Positions 18,381-27,320 of a stretch of DNA of 64,000 nucleotides are shown in pieces. The notes under the pieces were generated by a model, which ran no database searches, was not told the DNA's origin, and saw nothing but the letters and a program-made list of their open reading frames with translations. How positions within the stretch are numbered: the stretch's first letter is position 1; each line of letters starts with the position of its first letter. This stretch comes from Candidatus Kapaibacterium sp. (GTDB lineage: Bacteria > Bacteroidota > Ignavibacteria > Kapaibacteriales > UBA2268), in NCBI GenBank assembly GCA_026390695.1, contig JAPLFL010000090.1, positions 1 through 64,000 on the forward strand, in the 5' to 3' direction. Position numbers and translations under genes: made by a program.

Positions 18381-18674
18381 ATGGATTTACTCACACTATC
18401 AGCTTCGCTCACACCAATTTTAACAAAAGCGGCAACAGGTGATGTGGCTTCAAAACAACAAGTACTTGATTTGTATAATGCAAACAAGAACAACTTGTCA
18501 GCCGCAGATTTATCAACGCTTAACTCTGTAATCAACGCTTCTGGGTTGTTTGAAACAGACCCAGTAACCGGCGCTTTGAAAATAAAAGGCGCAGCCTCAA
18601 CAGAAGAAGGACTGCCCGCTTGGGCTTATTTGCTTGGTGGTGGTTTGGTTATTTACTTTCTCTTTATAAAATAA
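18381..18674 (+). CDS. Short paralogue of the 17306 C-terminal module, membrane-anchored
   Basis: 97 residues, aligning with the last ~100 of the 17306 product: KQQ..., INASGLFETDPVTGALK versus IMGTGLFTIDSTTGAIT, then LPAWAYLLGGGLVIYFLF versus MPSWAVYIGGALILFWIF. Seems derived by partial duplication. Likely a small virion membrane protein. Confidence 0.65.
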   Translation: MDLLTLSASLTPILTKAATGDVASKQQVLDLYNANKNNLSAADLSTLNSVINASGLFETDPVTGALKIKGAASTEEGLPAWAYLLGGGLVIYFLFIK

Positions 18675-18684
18675 GGAATAACGA

Positions 18685-18888
18685 ATGTGTAACTCATGCA
18701 ATAACAAACAAAACAATTATCCTTACGGGCAGGGCGCTCTTGGATATTTGGGAGAGACAGCGCAGGCAGGAAGCGACTTCCCTATTAACTCTGCACTTGG
18801 TTTGGGGGTTGGTGTAGTTGTAATAGCGGTATTGTTCTTGTTTAACTCGAAACACCAAAAACATACAAAAAAAACAATAATATTTTAA
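18685..18888 (+). CDS. Small virion membrane protein with CNSCNN start and YLGET motif
   Basis: 67 residues: MCNSCNNK start, ALGYLGETAQAG, then one transmembrane helix (LGLGVGVVVIAVLFLF) and a basic tail. The Cys-rich start and GLGE-type motif resemble the protein at 12603. AAGGAATAACG precedes the ATG. Confidence 0.6.
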   Translation: MCNSCNNKQNNYPYGQGALGYLGETAQAGSDFPINSALGLGVGVVVIAVLFLFNSKHQKHTKKTIIF

Positions 18889-18911
18889 ATAATCATTAAA
18901 GGACTAACACA

Positions 18912-19472
18912 ATGGCAAAATCATTGATCAACGTTGGCAATATTAAAAAATATGCTAACAAGACAAAAACAGTCAGCGACGCAACGGACGCAGGAATCGC
19001 GGTATTGGCTTATGCTGGTATCTGGACACTTGTAGAAAAATTCTGGACTGGTGGAAAAGCTCTGAACGGGACAGTAAAAATACTTATCAGTGGCGCTTTA
19101 ACATGGCTAACCGGTGCAGTAACAGCACGCCCCGGCGTATTAACCGCAGCATGGGCTTTATCTGCTAACCACGCAGTTTACTCTCTGCTCTCTGGCACAG
19201 CAAATACAGCAGGGTTCCCGTTATGGAACACGGCAACAACAGCACTATCACTGCCAGCCGCAACAACTTCTGGCTTGAGCAACATACTACCAACTGCTCA
19301 ACGCCCTTATCCTTACAACACAGCATTGCCCGGAACCGCCATCGCAACAAACGGACAGCTTGTTAATTTCAGACCAGCCGCACCAGCGCTAACAAGTGGA
19401 TTACGCGGATTTGAGCAGACAAAAGAATCTTATACTGATGCAGGGTTCCGCAGAACTCCAAGCAGATTATAA
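18912..19472 (+). CDS. Hydrophobic virion protein, hypothetical
   Basis: 186 residues. A basic N-terminus, then several hydrophobic segments between ~25 and ~100 (VLAYAGIWTLVEKFW, ILISGALTWLTGAV, LTAAWALSANHAVYSL) and a Pro/Ala-rich end containing SGLRGFEQT. Directly upstream of the main capsid candidate. Probably membrane-associated. Confidence 0.55.
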   Translation: MAKSLINVGNIKKYANKTKTVSDATDAGIAVLAYAGIWTLVEKFWTGGKALNGTVKILISGALTWLTGAVTARPGVLTAAWALSANHAVYSLLSGTANTAGFPLWNTATTALSLPAATTSGLSNILPTAQRPYPYNTALPGTAIATNGQLVNFRPAAPALTSGLRGFEQTKESYTDAGFRRTPSRL

Positions 19473-19527
19473 TATTTACGAAAATCGAATATAATATTTA
19501 ATAATAATTAATTTAAGGAAAAATACT

Positions 19528-20142
19528 ATGAGTATGGGATTAGTAAACGGAACAACTAAACCGATTTACGGTTATGACAAAATTACCTACTTAGCTTCTG
19601 CAACTTTGCCAACAACTCAGCCTATTTTTGGCGCTGAAGGTACAGCAAAAACAGCTATGTATCGCAAAAACTCTCCAATCGAAAAGGCAAAATCTTATAA
19701 AACAAGGATTACTGCCGTTCGTTTCAGCCATGATTTTACTTTCAATGGTACTGGTTTTGGAGCTAATGACGCTCTAATCCACGAATACGAAAAAAATGCT
19801 TATATCACCTTCAAAGAAGCTGATACTGAGATTTACCGTATTCCTGTAACTGACCTTTTGGAATATCAGGCAAACCTCGTTCTTTCAGTGGATGGAATCA
19901 CTTTACAAACATCCGACGCAGCACTAACAGCCGTTCACCCACAGCGTAATACTCTTTTACGTCAAGGTAATGGAATGTACGTATTGCCAGCCGATTGGGT
20001 TTTACCTAATGGTGGAGATATTGAAATCACTTTGATCCAGCCAGCAATGACTACTGGAGCAACAGCACACGTGCAGCCTGAAACAGCAACCGCAGGTTTC
20101 GTTGTAAATCTTGAATATTGGGGCTTCCAAGAGCCTTTATAA
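19528..20142 (+). CDS. Candidate major capsid protein (small beta-rich protein)
   Basis: 204 residues, predicted beta-rich, no transmembrane segment. It is the best capsid candidate for positional reasons: a clean leader with AAGGAAAAA, mid-virion cluster position and a strong hairpin just after its stop, as often follows highly expressed capsid genes. A diverged paralogue lies at 48059-48589 on the other strand; they share NAYI...EYDTEVYR/EADTEIYR and P-W-LP-N-type blocks. No HK97-fold signal seen. A single jelly roll is a guess that structure prediction could test. Confidence 0.45.
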   Translation: MSMGLVNGTTKPIYGYDKITYLASATLPTTQPIFGAEGTAKTAMYRKNSPIEKAKSYKTRITAVRFSHDFTFNGTGFGANDALIHEYEKNAYITFKEADTEIYRIPVTDLLEYQANLVLSVDGITLQTSDAALTAVHPQRNTLLRQGNGMYVLPADWVLPNGGDIEITLIQPAMTTGATAHVQPETATAGFVVNLEYWGFQEPL

Positions 20143-20156
20143 TTGCTTATCGACTT

Positions 20157-20193
20157 TTAAGAGCAAAGCCCGCAAGTACGGGCTTGCTCTTAA
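20157..20193 (+). terminator. Strong hairpin after the capsid candidate
   Basis: A ~15-bp stem with one bulged A (TTAAGAGCAA-A-GCCCG / CGGGCTTGCTCTTAA) and a CAAGTA loop, starting 15 bp after the stop at 20142. The downstream tract is TA-rich, not a pure T run, so partial termination or mRNA-end protection is likely. Confidence 0.65.
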
Positions 20194-20237
20194 TTTAATT
20201 TAAAATCTACAATAAAATATTTTTAACAGAGGACAAA

Positions 20238-20663
20238 ATGAGCAGAAAAGCATTTATTACACCGCAACCTTACGTAGTGAATATTACTGTCCCAAATGGG
20301 TCAAGTATAGACACTTATATCGACGCCATTGCAGGTGAAAATTTATCTATCTCAAAAATCACTCCAGTTCTTTATGTCGATGGTCATCCGGTAAACGTAA
20401 ACACTACTAATACTTTAGACAAGGTTACTGTTCAAATATATCACGAAAATTCAGACGAAACAGCTTTCCGTGGCTCTGCAATTTCCGTTTATACTTTAGA
20501 GCAATGGTCAAAAGATGAAATGGAAATGAATTTTGTGATTCCACAATCCACACGCTTGAAAATTACTGTTGCTCACACGACTGCAACATGGACATCAAAC
20601 GTGATCCAACTTGAATTAGCATTGAACTTTACTCCGGCAAATACCAGTATAGCTAATTATTAA
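20238..20663 (+). CDS. Small beta-rich putative capsid or decoration protein
   Basis: 141 residues with alternating hydrophobic pattern and no membrane helix, preceded by a good ribosome site (AGAGGACAAA). Next to the capsid candidate; could be a second capsid protein, as in viruses using two small jelly-roll proteins, or a decoration protein. No family recognised. Confidence 0.45.
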   Translation: MSRKAFITPQPYVVNITVPNGSSIDTYIDAIAGENLSISKITPVLYVDGHPVNVNTTNTLDKVTVQIYHENSDETAFRGSAISVYTLEQWSKDEMEMNFVIPQSTRLKITVAHTTATWTSNVIQLELALNFTPANTSIANY

Positions 20664-20684
20664 TAAACACTTACGGCAAACATT

Positions 20685-21374
20685 ATGTATGATAAATGTT
20701 ATGATATAATAAATTCTTGCAAAGATTACAATATATTGATTGTACCTTTTATATCAAGCTCTGAAACGAATTTTGTGCAGACTGATTCCCATATTAGTTC
20801 AACATCATATTCTGCATATTTATCAGAATTTGAAATACTTGGAAACTCAGTTATATATACAGGCACAGAAGACTTGCAAGAAAACCCTTATCCGTCGCGC
20901 TTGCGTCCATTGCAGAGTTACGCGGATTTAATCAGCGCTCATAACGAAGTAATGTTTGTCGGAGCGCAGTTTGAGGCAATAAACACATTAAAAGAAGGCA
21001 GCACTGAGCAAGTGGCGGGCGTTTACAGCTCAATACTTGCATCTCAGGCAAATACGCTTGGCTCTTATATTGCAACGAGTTCGCTCAACACAATTCCAGT
21101 AACATGGAGACCAAACGGTTTTCGCCCAAAGGTGAAAATTAACGGGCAAGAGTTGTTAAACCTTAGCAAGTCAGCTTATGGAAATGGATCAAACAAAGGT
21201 GATTTGGGTTTAGGAATAAAATTGCCGTTTGAGGTATATACTTTTAAAAAATACGATCAGCAGATCAATTCGATTGAGGTTAATGCAGCTTGCGGGCAGT
21301 TTGTTAATGTATCGACCACGGTATATTGGCAGAGGTTCCCCGTTAGCGCAATGCTTTATTTTTTATACAGATAA
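20685..21374 (+). CDS. Putative structural protein, hypothetical
   Basis: 229 residues, soluble, mixed alpha/beta. Third of three consecutive beta-rich genes. It contains a 23-nt stretch (20950-20972) repeated exactly at 47531-47553 in the early region (see findings). No homologue recognised; candidate large capsid subunit or vertex protein. Confidence 0.45.
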   Translation: MYDKCYDIINSCKDYNILIVPFISSSETNFVQTDSHISSTSYSAYLSEFEILGNSVIYTGTEDLQENPYPSRLRPLQSYADLISAHNEVMFVGAQFEAINTLKEGSTEQVAGVYSSILASQANTLGSYIATSSLNTIPVTWRPNGFRPKVKINGQELLNLSKSAYGNGSNKGDLGLGIKLPFEVYTFKKYDQQINSIEVNAACGQFVNVSTTVYWQRFPVSAMLYFLYR

Positions 21375-21393
21375 TTAATTTTTGGAGTTTTTT

Positions 21394-22551
21394 ATGAATA
21401 ACACAGAACAGACTAAACTACAAAATCCGATTTCTGCAAAAGCAAGTTATAATATAGCCAACGAGTTTGACGATAACAAAACTTACGCAATAGGTGTTTC
21501 GCTGGGCTACCCAATGAAAGCACAAAAGCCGGATTTTGATTTTAACCACTTTAGCCGAGTAAATCCGGGAGTGGTTTTTAAAAGTGAAGGAGCAAAATCC
21601 TTCTTGCAATTCCTTCAGGAGAATCCTTACAAAATATCAAATGTCGATGTTGCTTATACGCTTTTCCAGATTGCGCCAGATTTTAAATATTTAGCTCAGG
21701 GGAGCATACAGAAAAATGTTGCAGCGCCAGCGCCACCAACAACTGCACCGATTGTAGTGCAGCCGTCTCAGGACACAGCTGGTCTTGCTGGCTTATCGGA
21801 CAGAATACTTGAAACAGTAACAAGCCACCAGCGCGAACTATACGACAATATTTCACGCGCTAAAGACAATGAAAACCAGACCTTACGGGGCTTATTAGAC
21901 CAAAACAATATCACGAATATATCTGCACCGTTTATGCAGATTATCTCCGCAAAAGACGAACAAATAAATCTTTTAATGAGACAAATTGCAGATATGCAAG
22001 AAACAGCGAACGAGAGAGTTCAGCAACGCGATGATTACTGGTCAGAGAAAATGGACGCAATGGAGCTTAGGCTTGAACGCGCTGAAACAGACAAAAACCA
22101 CACACTGACTGGATTTGAAGCATATAAAAGCGAGAAAACAGCAGAAGAAAAAATGCACGAGCAATACAAGGCTGAACTGGAAAAACAAATTGCGAGCCTC
22201 GAAAATAGCCACAAGGCTGAAATGGAGAACAAAAGCGGGCTTAGTGGGCTTGATATGAACGCAATTCTTGGCAATTTGCCGTCAATTGTGATGGCGCTCA
22301 AAGAAGTAGGAATAATTGGCGGAAACCAAACACAGTCCACACCGCCGCAGTATCAGCAAAACCCAAACGTAAATTATCAATATAATGGACAGCCAGCCAC
22401 ACCGCAAAATACTTTGGGATTAACGCAAGAACAATTACAAACGCTTGCAAAACTACCACCAGACCAACAGCGCGACGTAATGATACAGATATTGAACGAA
22501 AAAAACGCAGGGACGATAAACTATGAAGCACAACCAAATATTGTAGGATAG
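21394..22551 (+). CDS. Coiled-coil structural or scaffold-like protein
   Basis: About 385 residues; I start at ATG 21394, 7 nt after GGAG, rather than at the upstream TTG. A globular N-terminus (~1-110), a Pro/Ala linker, a long Glu/Lys/Gln-rich coiled coil (~140-280) and a Gln/Pro-rich C-terminus. AGLSDR and SGLSGLD echo the GL motif of other late proteins. Composition fits a scaffold or internal structural protein. Confidence 0.55.
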   Translation: MNNTEQTKLQNPISAKASYNIANEFDDNKTYAIGVSLGYPMKAQKPDFDFNHFSRVNPGVVFKSEGAKSFLQFLQENPYKISNVDVAYTLFQIAPDFKYLAQGSIQKNVAAPAPPTTAPIVVQPSQDTAGLAGLSDRILETVTSHQRELYDNISRAKDNENQTLRGLLDQNNITNISAPFMQIISAKDEQINLLMRQIADMQETANERVQQRDDYWSEKMDAMELRLERAETDKNHTLTGFEAYKSEKTAEEKMHEQYKAELEKQIASLENSHKAEMENKSGLSGLDMNAILGNLPSIVMALKEVGIIGGNQTQSTPPQYQQNPNVNYQYNGQPATPQNTLGLTQEQLQTLAKLPPDQQRDVMIQILNEKNAGTINYEAQPNIVG

Positions 22552-22555
22552 GAAA

Positions 22556-22897
22556 ATGGAAATACAAATAATAGCAAAAGATACGCCACTGGATGTATTG
22601 CGAGGGCTTGAAAACACAGTAAAATGGAATAATCCTATGATTAGCATTATGCGAAGCACTGTGATTAGTAAATTAAACGAAGAAATTGCAGATTTGCCGC
22701 GTAGAAAGCCAAATACAAAGTATGACGCAATCCGGCAAGAAACAAATATACCTGAATTTGTGTGGAAAATATTTAACCAAATAGAATGGAAAAAAGTTCC
22801 CTCAACAAGAATATTAGCCTTGCTGGGAGCGGTTTATGCAGAGGTTCCTGAAGCATTTTTAAATATGTCTCAGATTCAAAACTCATTTAGAAAATAA
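22556..22897 (+). CDS. Hypothetical small protein
   Basis: 113 residues, mainly helical, soluble, 4 bp after the previous stop. No motif or family recognised; co-transcribed with structural genes. Confidence 0.5.
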   Translation: MEIQIIAKDTPLDVLRGLENTVKWNNPMISIMRSTVISKLNEEIADLPRRKPNTKYDAIRQETNIPEFVWKIFNQIEWKKVPSTRILALLGAVYAEVPEAFLNMSQIQNSFRK

Positions 22898-22908
22898 AAG
22901 GTTTATAT

Positions 22909-24705
22909 ATGACAAGTTGTGGCAATGGGGAGATGGGGAACAGCAGTGTAATTGCTGATCCGGTAAGAAAAGGTGCAGGTGGCGGTGGCGGGACAAGTGA
23001 TCATGCCGCACTCACTCACTTAAACTTCACGAGTTCTGGTCATACAGGATTTGAGGCAACACTTACCAAGGGAAACTTAACTGAAGTCACAAGCTCTATT
23101 TTAACCATAACTGGTGGCACATCTGCAATAATCGGCTCTGGTCTTACAATCCAAGTAAAACAAGCAAGCGGATCACAAGCCGGATATTTGAGTTCAACCG
23201 ACTGGACTACTTTTAATAACAAATTGTCATCTTTAACTGGCGCGGTATTAACAGACCAAGCGGCGGGACAAACAATAGGAGCAACAGGCGCAAGGCTTAC
23301 AAAGTTATGGGCGACAGATATTACAGTAACAAACGCCATAACCGGATCGGTAACAGGGAACGCTGCGACTGTAACTAACGCAACACTAACAACACCTTTA
23401 ACGGTAAACACAGGGTCGGTAACTTTGTTAGGCAACGCGGCAAACACATCAGCACTGACAATTGGTGCAGGTAGTGTAGCTGTATCGGGAGCAAACACGG
23501 GTGATCAATTAACATTCAAAACGATTGCTGTGTCTGGTCAATCAGATGTTGTTGCGGATTCTTTAGCCGACACATTAACCCTTGTCGCTGGTGCAAACGT
23601 TACAATAACGACCGATGCAAGCACGGATACGATAACAATCACATCGGCTGGTGGCGGTGGCGGGTCAATGACTTATCCTTCTGGATCGGGCTTGGCTGTG
23701 GTCAGCGCTGGAGCATCTTGGGGAACTACCCTTGGAATCGGTAATCTAACTGAGGCAACAAGCTCTGTTTTAACCATAACTGGTGGCACATCTGCAATAA
23801 TCGGCTCTGGTCTTACAATCCAAGTAAAACAAGCAAGCGGATCACAAGCCGGATATTTAAGTTCAACAGACTGGACTACTTTTAACAACAAATTGTCATC
23901 TTTAACTGGCGCGGTATTAACAGACCAAGCGGCGGGACAAACAATAGGAGCAACAGGCGCAAGGCTTACAAAGTTATGGGCGACAGATATTACAGTTACA
24001 AATGCCATAACCGGATCGGTAACTGGAAGCGCCGCGACGTTATCAACACCGAGAGCAGTTTACGGAAACAACTTCGACGGTTCTTCTGCTCTTACTCAAG
24101 TTATAGCAGCAACATACGGCGGAACAGGGAGCGCTTATGTAGAGTTTGCTGGTGCAAACACAACTAAAAAAACCTACACGCTTCCTGATTTTAACTCAAC
24201 AATATTAACAGATCACGCTGCTGTTACCGTTGCGCAGGGCGGAACTGGTGTGCAAACACTTACAACCGCTTATGGCGTACTTTGTGCCGGAACAACCGCA
24301 ACTGGTAACGTGCAAACACTTAGCACTTTAGGTACATCAGGACAAGTCCTAACATCAAACGGCGCGTCGGCGTTACCATCGTTCCAAAAACTTAGCCCAA
24401 GATCGACAACTTTAACTTCGTCGGCAGGTATCACGATAAACAGTGACACTACTGACATCGGAACAGTTGCTTTGGTTCACGACACTACTTTTACAATATC
24501 TGGAAGCCCCGTAAATGGTCAAAAATTAATTTTGCACATTGTTTATTCAACTGGAACACATACTATCGCATTCAACGCGATCGTTGTACCAATAGGCGTC
24601 ACTCTGCCTTCGATAACCGCCGCTACAAAAAACATATATGTTGGTTTTATTTACAATACATCTGCAACAAAATGGCACGCTGTATCTGTATCTACGGAGG
24701 CTTAA
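22909..24705 (+). CDS. Fibre/receptor-binding protein with repeated modules
   Basis: 598 residues, rich in Gly, Thr, Ala and Ser. Two ~90-residue modules are nearly identical (DNA 23093-23370 and 23762-24039, offset 669 bp, in frame). The C-terminal half has AVTVAQGGTG, TTATGNVQTLS and GTSGQVLTSNGASALPSFQ blocks, common in fibre and host-recognition proteins of many phages. Likely trimeric and exposed. Followed by a lectin-like protein. Confidence 0.75.
   Translation: MTSCGNGEMGNSSVIADPVRKGAGGGGGTSDHAALTHLNFTSSGHTGFEATLTKGNLTEVTSSILTITGGTSAIIGSGLTIQVKQASGSQAGYLSSTDWTTFNNKLSSLTGAVLTDQAAGQTIGATGARLTKLWATDITVTNAITGSVTGNAATVTNATLTTPLTVNTGSVTLLGNAANTSALTIGAGSVAVSGANTGDQLTFKTIAVSGQSDVVADSLADTLTLVAGANVTITTDASTDTITITSAGGGGGSMTYPSGSGLAVVSAGASWGTTLGIGNLTEATSSVLTITGGTSAIIGSGLTIQVKQASGSQAGYLSSTDWTTFNNKLSSLTGAVLTDQAAGQTIGATGARLTKLWATDITVTNAITGSVTGSAATLSTPRAVYGNNFDGSSALTQVIAATYGGTGSAYVEFAGANTTKKTYTLPDFNSTILTDHAAVTVAQGGTGVQTLTTAYGVLCAGTTATGNVQTLSTLGTSGQVLTSNGASALPSFQKLSPRSTTLTSSAGITINSDTTDIGTVALVHDTTFTISGSPVNGQKLILHIVYSTGTHTIAFNAIVVPIGVTLPSITAATKNIYVGFIYNTSATKWHAVSVSTEA
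23093..24039 (+). repeat. In-frame duplication of a ~278-bp segment in the fibre gene
   Basis: Copies at ~23093-23370 and ~23762-24039 differ at only a few positions, so the duplication is recent or kept similar by recombination. No reverse transcriptase is nearby and the differences are not adenine-biased, so it is not a diversity-generating template pair. Confidence 0.8.
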
Positions 24706-25353
24706 ATGAGTGTTATAATGCAGGATGATTTTACAGGGACTACAATAGATACGGCTAAATGGAATATTACTGCCCCTGACAATAGATTTAGCCAAAATAA
24801 TGCTTTTATTATAACGAATCCGCACACAACGAGCTTGACGGCATGGGCAAACACCTTAGATTCGGTTAGTAATGTAAGTTCGGGGGTTGCGGTTGTTCAG
24901 TCAAATATGGACTGGGGACTGCAAAGCAATAATCCAAATTTAAACGGGATAGGATTATGGAAAAATTCAAGCAACTGGATAATGCTTTTCACGGGTGGAG
25001 CAAGTAATAATGAATTTAGATTGATAGAATATGTCGGCGGCTCTACACTATATGACCTTAATACTGGAATAACAAACGGCAACGACGTGAAAATATGGAC
25101 AGACGGAAGTACGATAAAGGCATACTATTGGAATGGGTCGGCATGGGTGCAAATGGGAATAACAAAAACCGGCAGCCTTGGTTATAATTTACAAGCCAGA
25201 ATTGTGTTATACAATGATAATAACGCTTATAATTCGGCGAATACTGCAACTTTTGACAACTTATATTTTAGCAATGAAGATTATTCAACACATTATCCAG
25301 CAAGTTCCGCTCCCGCAAATACAAACTTTTTTCAAATGTTTTTTTTTAAGTAA
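24706..25353 (+). CDS. Concanavalin A/LamG-like lectin-fold protein
   Basis: 215 residues starting MSVIMQDDFTGTTIDTAKWN, the typical opening of a ConA-like jelly-roll domain, with FRLIEYVG and DVKIWTDGSTIKAYYWNG strands. Probably carbohydrate-binding and part of the host-recognition apparatus. Its ATG follows the fibre stop directly. The C-terminus ends in a hydrophobic FFQMFFFK. Confidence 0.65.
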   Translation: MSVIMQDDFTGTTIDTAKWNITAPDNRFSQNNAFIITNPHTTSLTAWANTLDSVSNVSSGVAVVQSNMDWGLQSNNPNLNGIGLWKNSSNWIMLFTGGASNNEFRLIEYVGGSTLYDLNTGITNGNDVKIWTDGSTIKAYYWNGSAWVQMGITKTGSLGYNLQARIVLYNDNNAYNSANTATFDNLYFSNEDYSTHYPASSAPANTNFFQMFFFK

Positions 25354-25362
25354 AATACAATT

Positions 25363-26076
25363 ATGAGCAAATATGAACACAAATACAGTAATCCATTTAA
25401 TTTAACAGAGTATGAAGTATGGTCTAACTTTGTTGATGGCGATTATCATAATAACAGATATTATCAAAAAAATTCACCTGAATATTTGGATTGGTTAGAG
25501 CTTAAAGAACCAATTGATAAAATTAGTGGGAACGGGAATATTGCGATTATAAATAACGAGCCTGTTATTAATATTCAGTTTTATAAATATTACTCAAATC
25601 CTGATGATTTATCAGAATATTCAATCCAGCCAGAAAGAACGGGTTTATATACAAACCAAGAAGCACTACCAAAAGCCAATCACTCTTGGATTGAGATTGT
25701 TGATGGTGTGCCGATAATAAATATAGAGGCAGTAAAAGAATGGAAAAAAAATCAGATTGCTGAAGCACGCAAAAAAGCCAGAAGTGAGCCAATAGATTTT
25801 GACTTTGGGGATGGTATCGGCGTACTTACAATGAGTAGTGGCGACCAGTCCGAAACAGACTATAGGGCTGCTATTGATTTGATAGACGATGGTGATGACG
25901 AGGTTTATCTATCCGATACAGCAAACAATTGGTTTAAACCTACGCGGGAACAGGTTAGACAGTTATTACTTGCAATGAAAAGAAAAGTTAAGGGTGATTT
26001 TATGAAAGAAGCTCAGTTATACGGGACAATAGCCGTTGCTGAAACTTATGAAGAAACACAGGCAATTTCATGGTAA
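25363..26076 (+). CDS. Fibre-associated protein, DUF4376-like C-terminus
   Basis: 237 residues. The C-terminal ~110 (EARKKARSEPIDFDFGDGIG, then VLTMSSGDQSETDYRAAID) resembles DUF4376-type segments found in phage fibre or fibre-assembly proteins. Position after fibre and lectin genes fits an attachment or assembly role. Overlaps the next gene by 7 bp. Confidence 0.5.
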   Translation: MSKYEHKYSNPFNLTEYEVWSNFVDGDYHNNRYYQKNSPEYLDWLELKEPIDKISGNGNIAIINNEPVINIQFYKYYSNPDDLSEYSIQPERTGLYTNQEALPKANHSWIEIVDGVPIINIEAVKEWKKNQIAEARKKARSEPIDFDFGDGIGVLTMSSGDQSETDYRAAIDLIDDGDDEVYLSDTANNWFKPTREQVRQLLLAMKRKVKGDFMKEAQLYGTIAVAETYEETQAISW

Positions 26077-26294
26077 CACTTGAAAAATATATATGGAATA
26101 TCCTTGTTTCGCTTGACCAATTAGCAAATACTTTGCTGGGTGGCGATCCAGATATGACCATTTCTGGCAGAGTTGGCAGATGGTATCCTAACTCAGACTT
26201 CAGACAATTTATAGATTTAATTTTTGGTAAAAATCACTGCAAAGATCAGGCAATTAAAGAAGCCGACGAAGGAAAGGACGCAATTATTAAATGA
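26070..26294 (+). CDS. Small conserved phage protein
   Basis: 74 residues: WNILVSLDQLANTLLGGDPD then ISGRVGRW and an acidic tail. This type of short protein is common near fibre and lysis genes in varied phages; function unknown. Overlaps both neighbours (ATGA at 26291). Confidence 0.55.
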   Translation: MVTLEKYIWNILVSLDQLANTLLGGDPDMTISGRVGRWYPNSDFRQFIDLIFGKNHCKDQAIKEADEGKDAIIK

Positions 26295-26734
26295 ATATTC
26301 CAGTAGAAATAATGGCAGCAGTTATCGGATCGGCGCTTTTAATCGCAGGATCAATCGTTTTGGCATTTTACAAAGCATTTAAAATAATTAATAATAAAAT
26401 AAATTCAATTTCTGAAAGAGTTGTTGTTTGCGAAAACCACCAGCACAGTCAAGTGATTAAGGACATCGACGAGTGCAAGACGATAACGCAAACAATATCC
26501 GCCGAGGTGTATATGATTAAAGATATGTATGAGAATTTCATTCAAACGGGTACAAGCACCAATAATATCCTCATCGGGCTTTCAAAAGACATGGATTACA
26601 TGCGAAAATCTATTGAAAAAAGCGATAAAACAACAGATACCATCTTATTGGAAATACGCGAAATGGGTAAACAGGTGTATAAATCGGTTTTTGATATTCA
26701 GGAACTACAAAAAAATTATGAAAAACACAACTAA
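26291..26734 (+). CDS. Membrane-anchored coiled-coil protein
   Basis: 147 residues with one N-terminal transmembrane helix (~8-30, AAVIGSALLIAGSIVLAFY) and a long heptad-patterned tail. Layout resembles a spanin or a virion membrane protein; it precedes the holin/lysozyme candidates. Confidence 0.5.
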   Translation: MNIPVEIMAAVIGSALLIAGSIVLAFYKAFKIINNKINSISERVVVCENHQHSQVIKDIDECKTITQTISAEVYMIKDMYENFIQTGTSTNNILIGLSKDMDYMRKSIEKSDKTTDTILLEIREMGKQVYKSVFDIQELQKNYEKHN

Positions 26735-26842
26735 ATATATTGGTTCATGTTCTGTGTTCGCGCAAGTGGGCGGGAAAAAGCTCCGCAAAACAATAACCGC
26801 CCACATATTTTAATTAGAATTATAAAAAATATTGAGGATAAA

Positions 26843-27316
26843 ATGTTTGAAAAAATTAAAAATGCTATCAGCAACATTAAAGCAGAGCTTCAGGGACACA
26901 TTTGGTGGTATGCTTGCGGTGCTATTGCTGTGTTTATGGTGTTTTCTGTATCGTCGAAACTGGTTCACAATCAGGTTGAGATCAATGAGAAATTCGTTAT
27001 CGTTACTCAAACTCAGGATCAGCAGGACAGCGAAAGCCATGCTAAATATTTAAAAGCAAGCTCGGAAAAAACTGCACTTGAAATGGATAATTTCAAAAAA
27101 GCTCCAATAATCTTTTTGAGCTATGGAGTTATTGCATTGCTCTTAACTATTATTTCATCGACACTTACGCTTTATGCTTACACTAAATTTCCGTTTCTGC
27201 AAAAGTTGAATGATGGAGACGCAGAGGCGCTTGGTCATTCGGTAAATATTTATCGTGATCATCTGAAGTTTTGGGCTGCGGTGGTTCTTGTGTTTTTATG
27301 GAAATATTATAACTAA
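26843..27316 (+). CDS. Holin candidate, three membrane segments
   Basis: 157 residues from the ATG at 26843 (TTGAGGATAAA before it; the upstream in-frame start lacks a site). Predicted membrane helices near 20-40, 88-112 and 137-153. Immediately upstream of the lysozyme, so a holin is the simplest reading, although it is longer than most. Confidence 0.5.
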   Translation: MFEKIKNAISNIKAELQGHIWWYACGAIAVFMVFSVSSKLVHNQVEINEKFVIVTQTQDQQDSESHAKYLKASSEKTALEMDNFKKAPIIFLSYGVIALLLTIISSTLTLYAYTKFPFLQKLNDGDAEALGHSVNIYRDHLKFWAAVVLVFLWKYYN

Positions 27317-27320
27317 AAAT

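Noticed and set aside
23093-24039. Diversity-generating retroelement template/variable repeat pair
   Set aside because: Both copies lie within one gene, differences are not adenine-specific and no reverse transcriptase is present.
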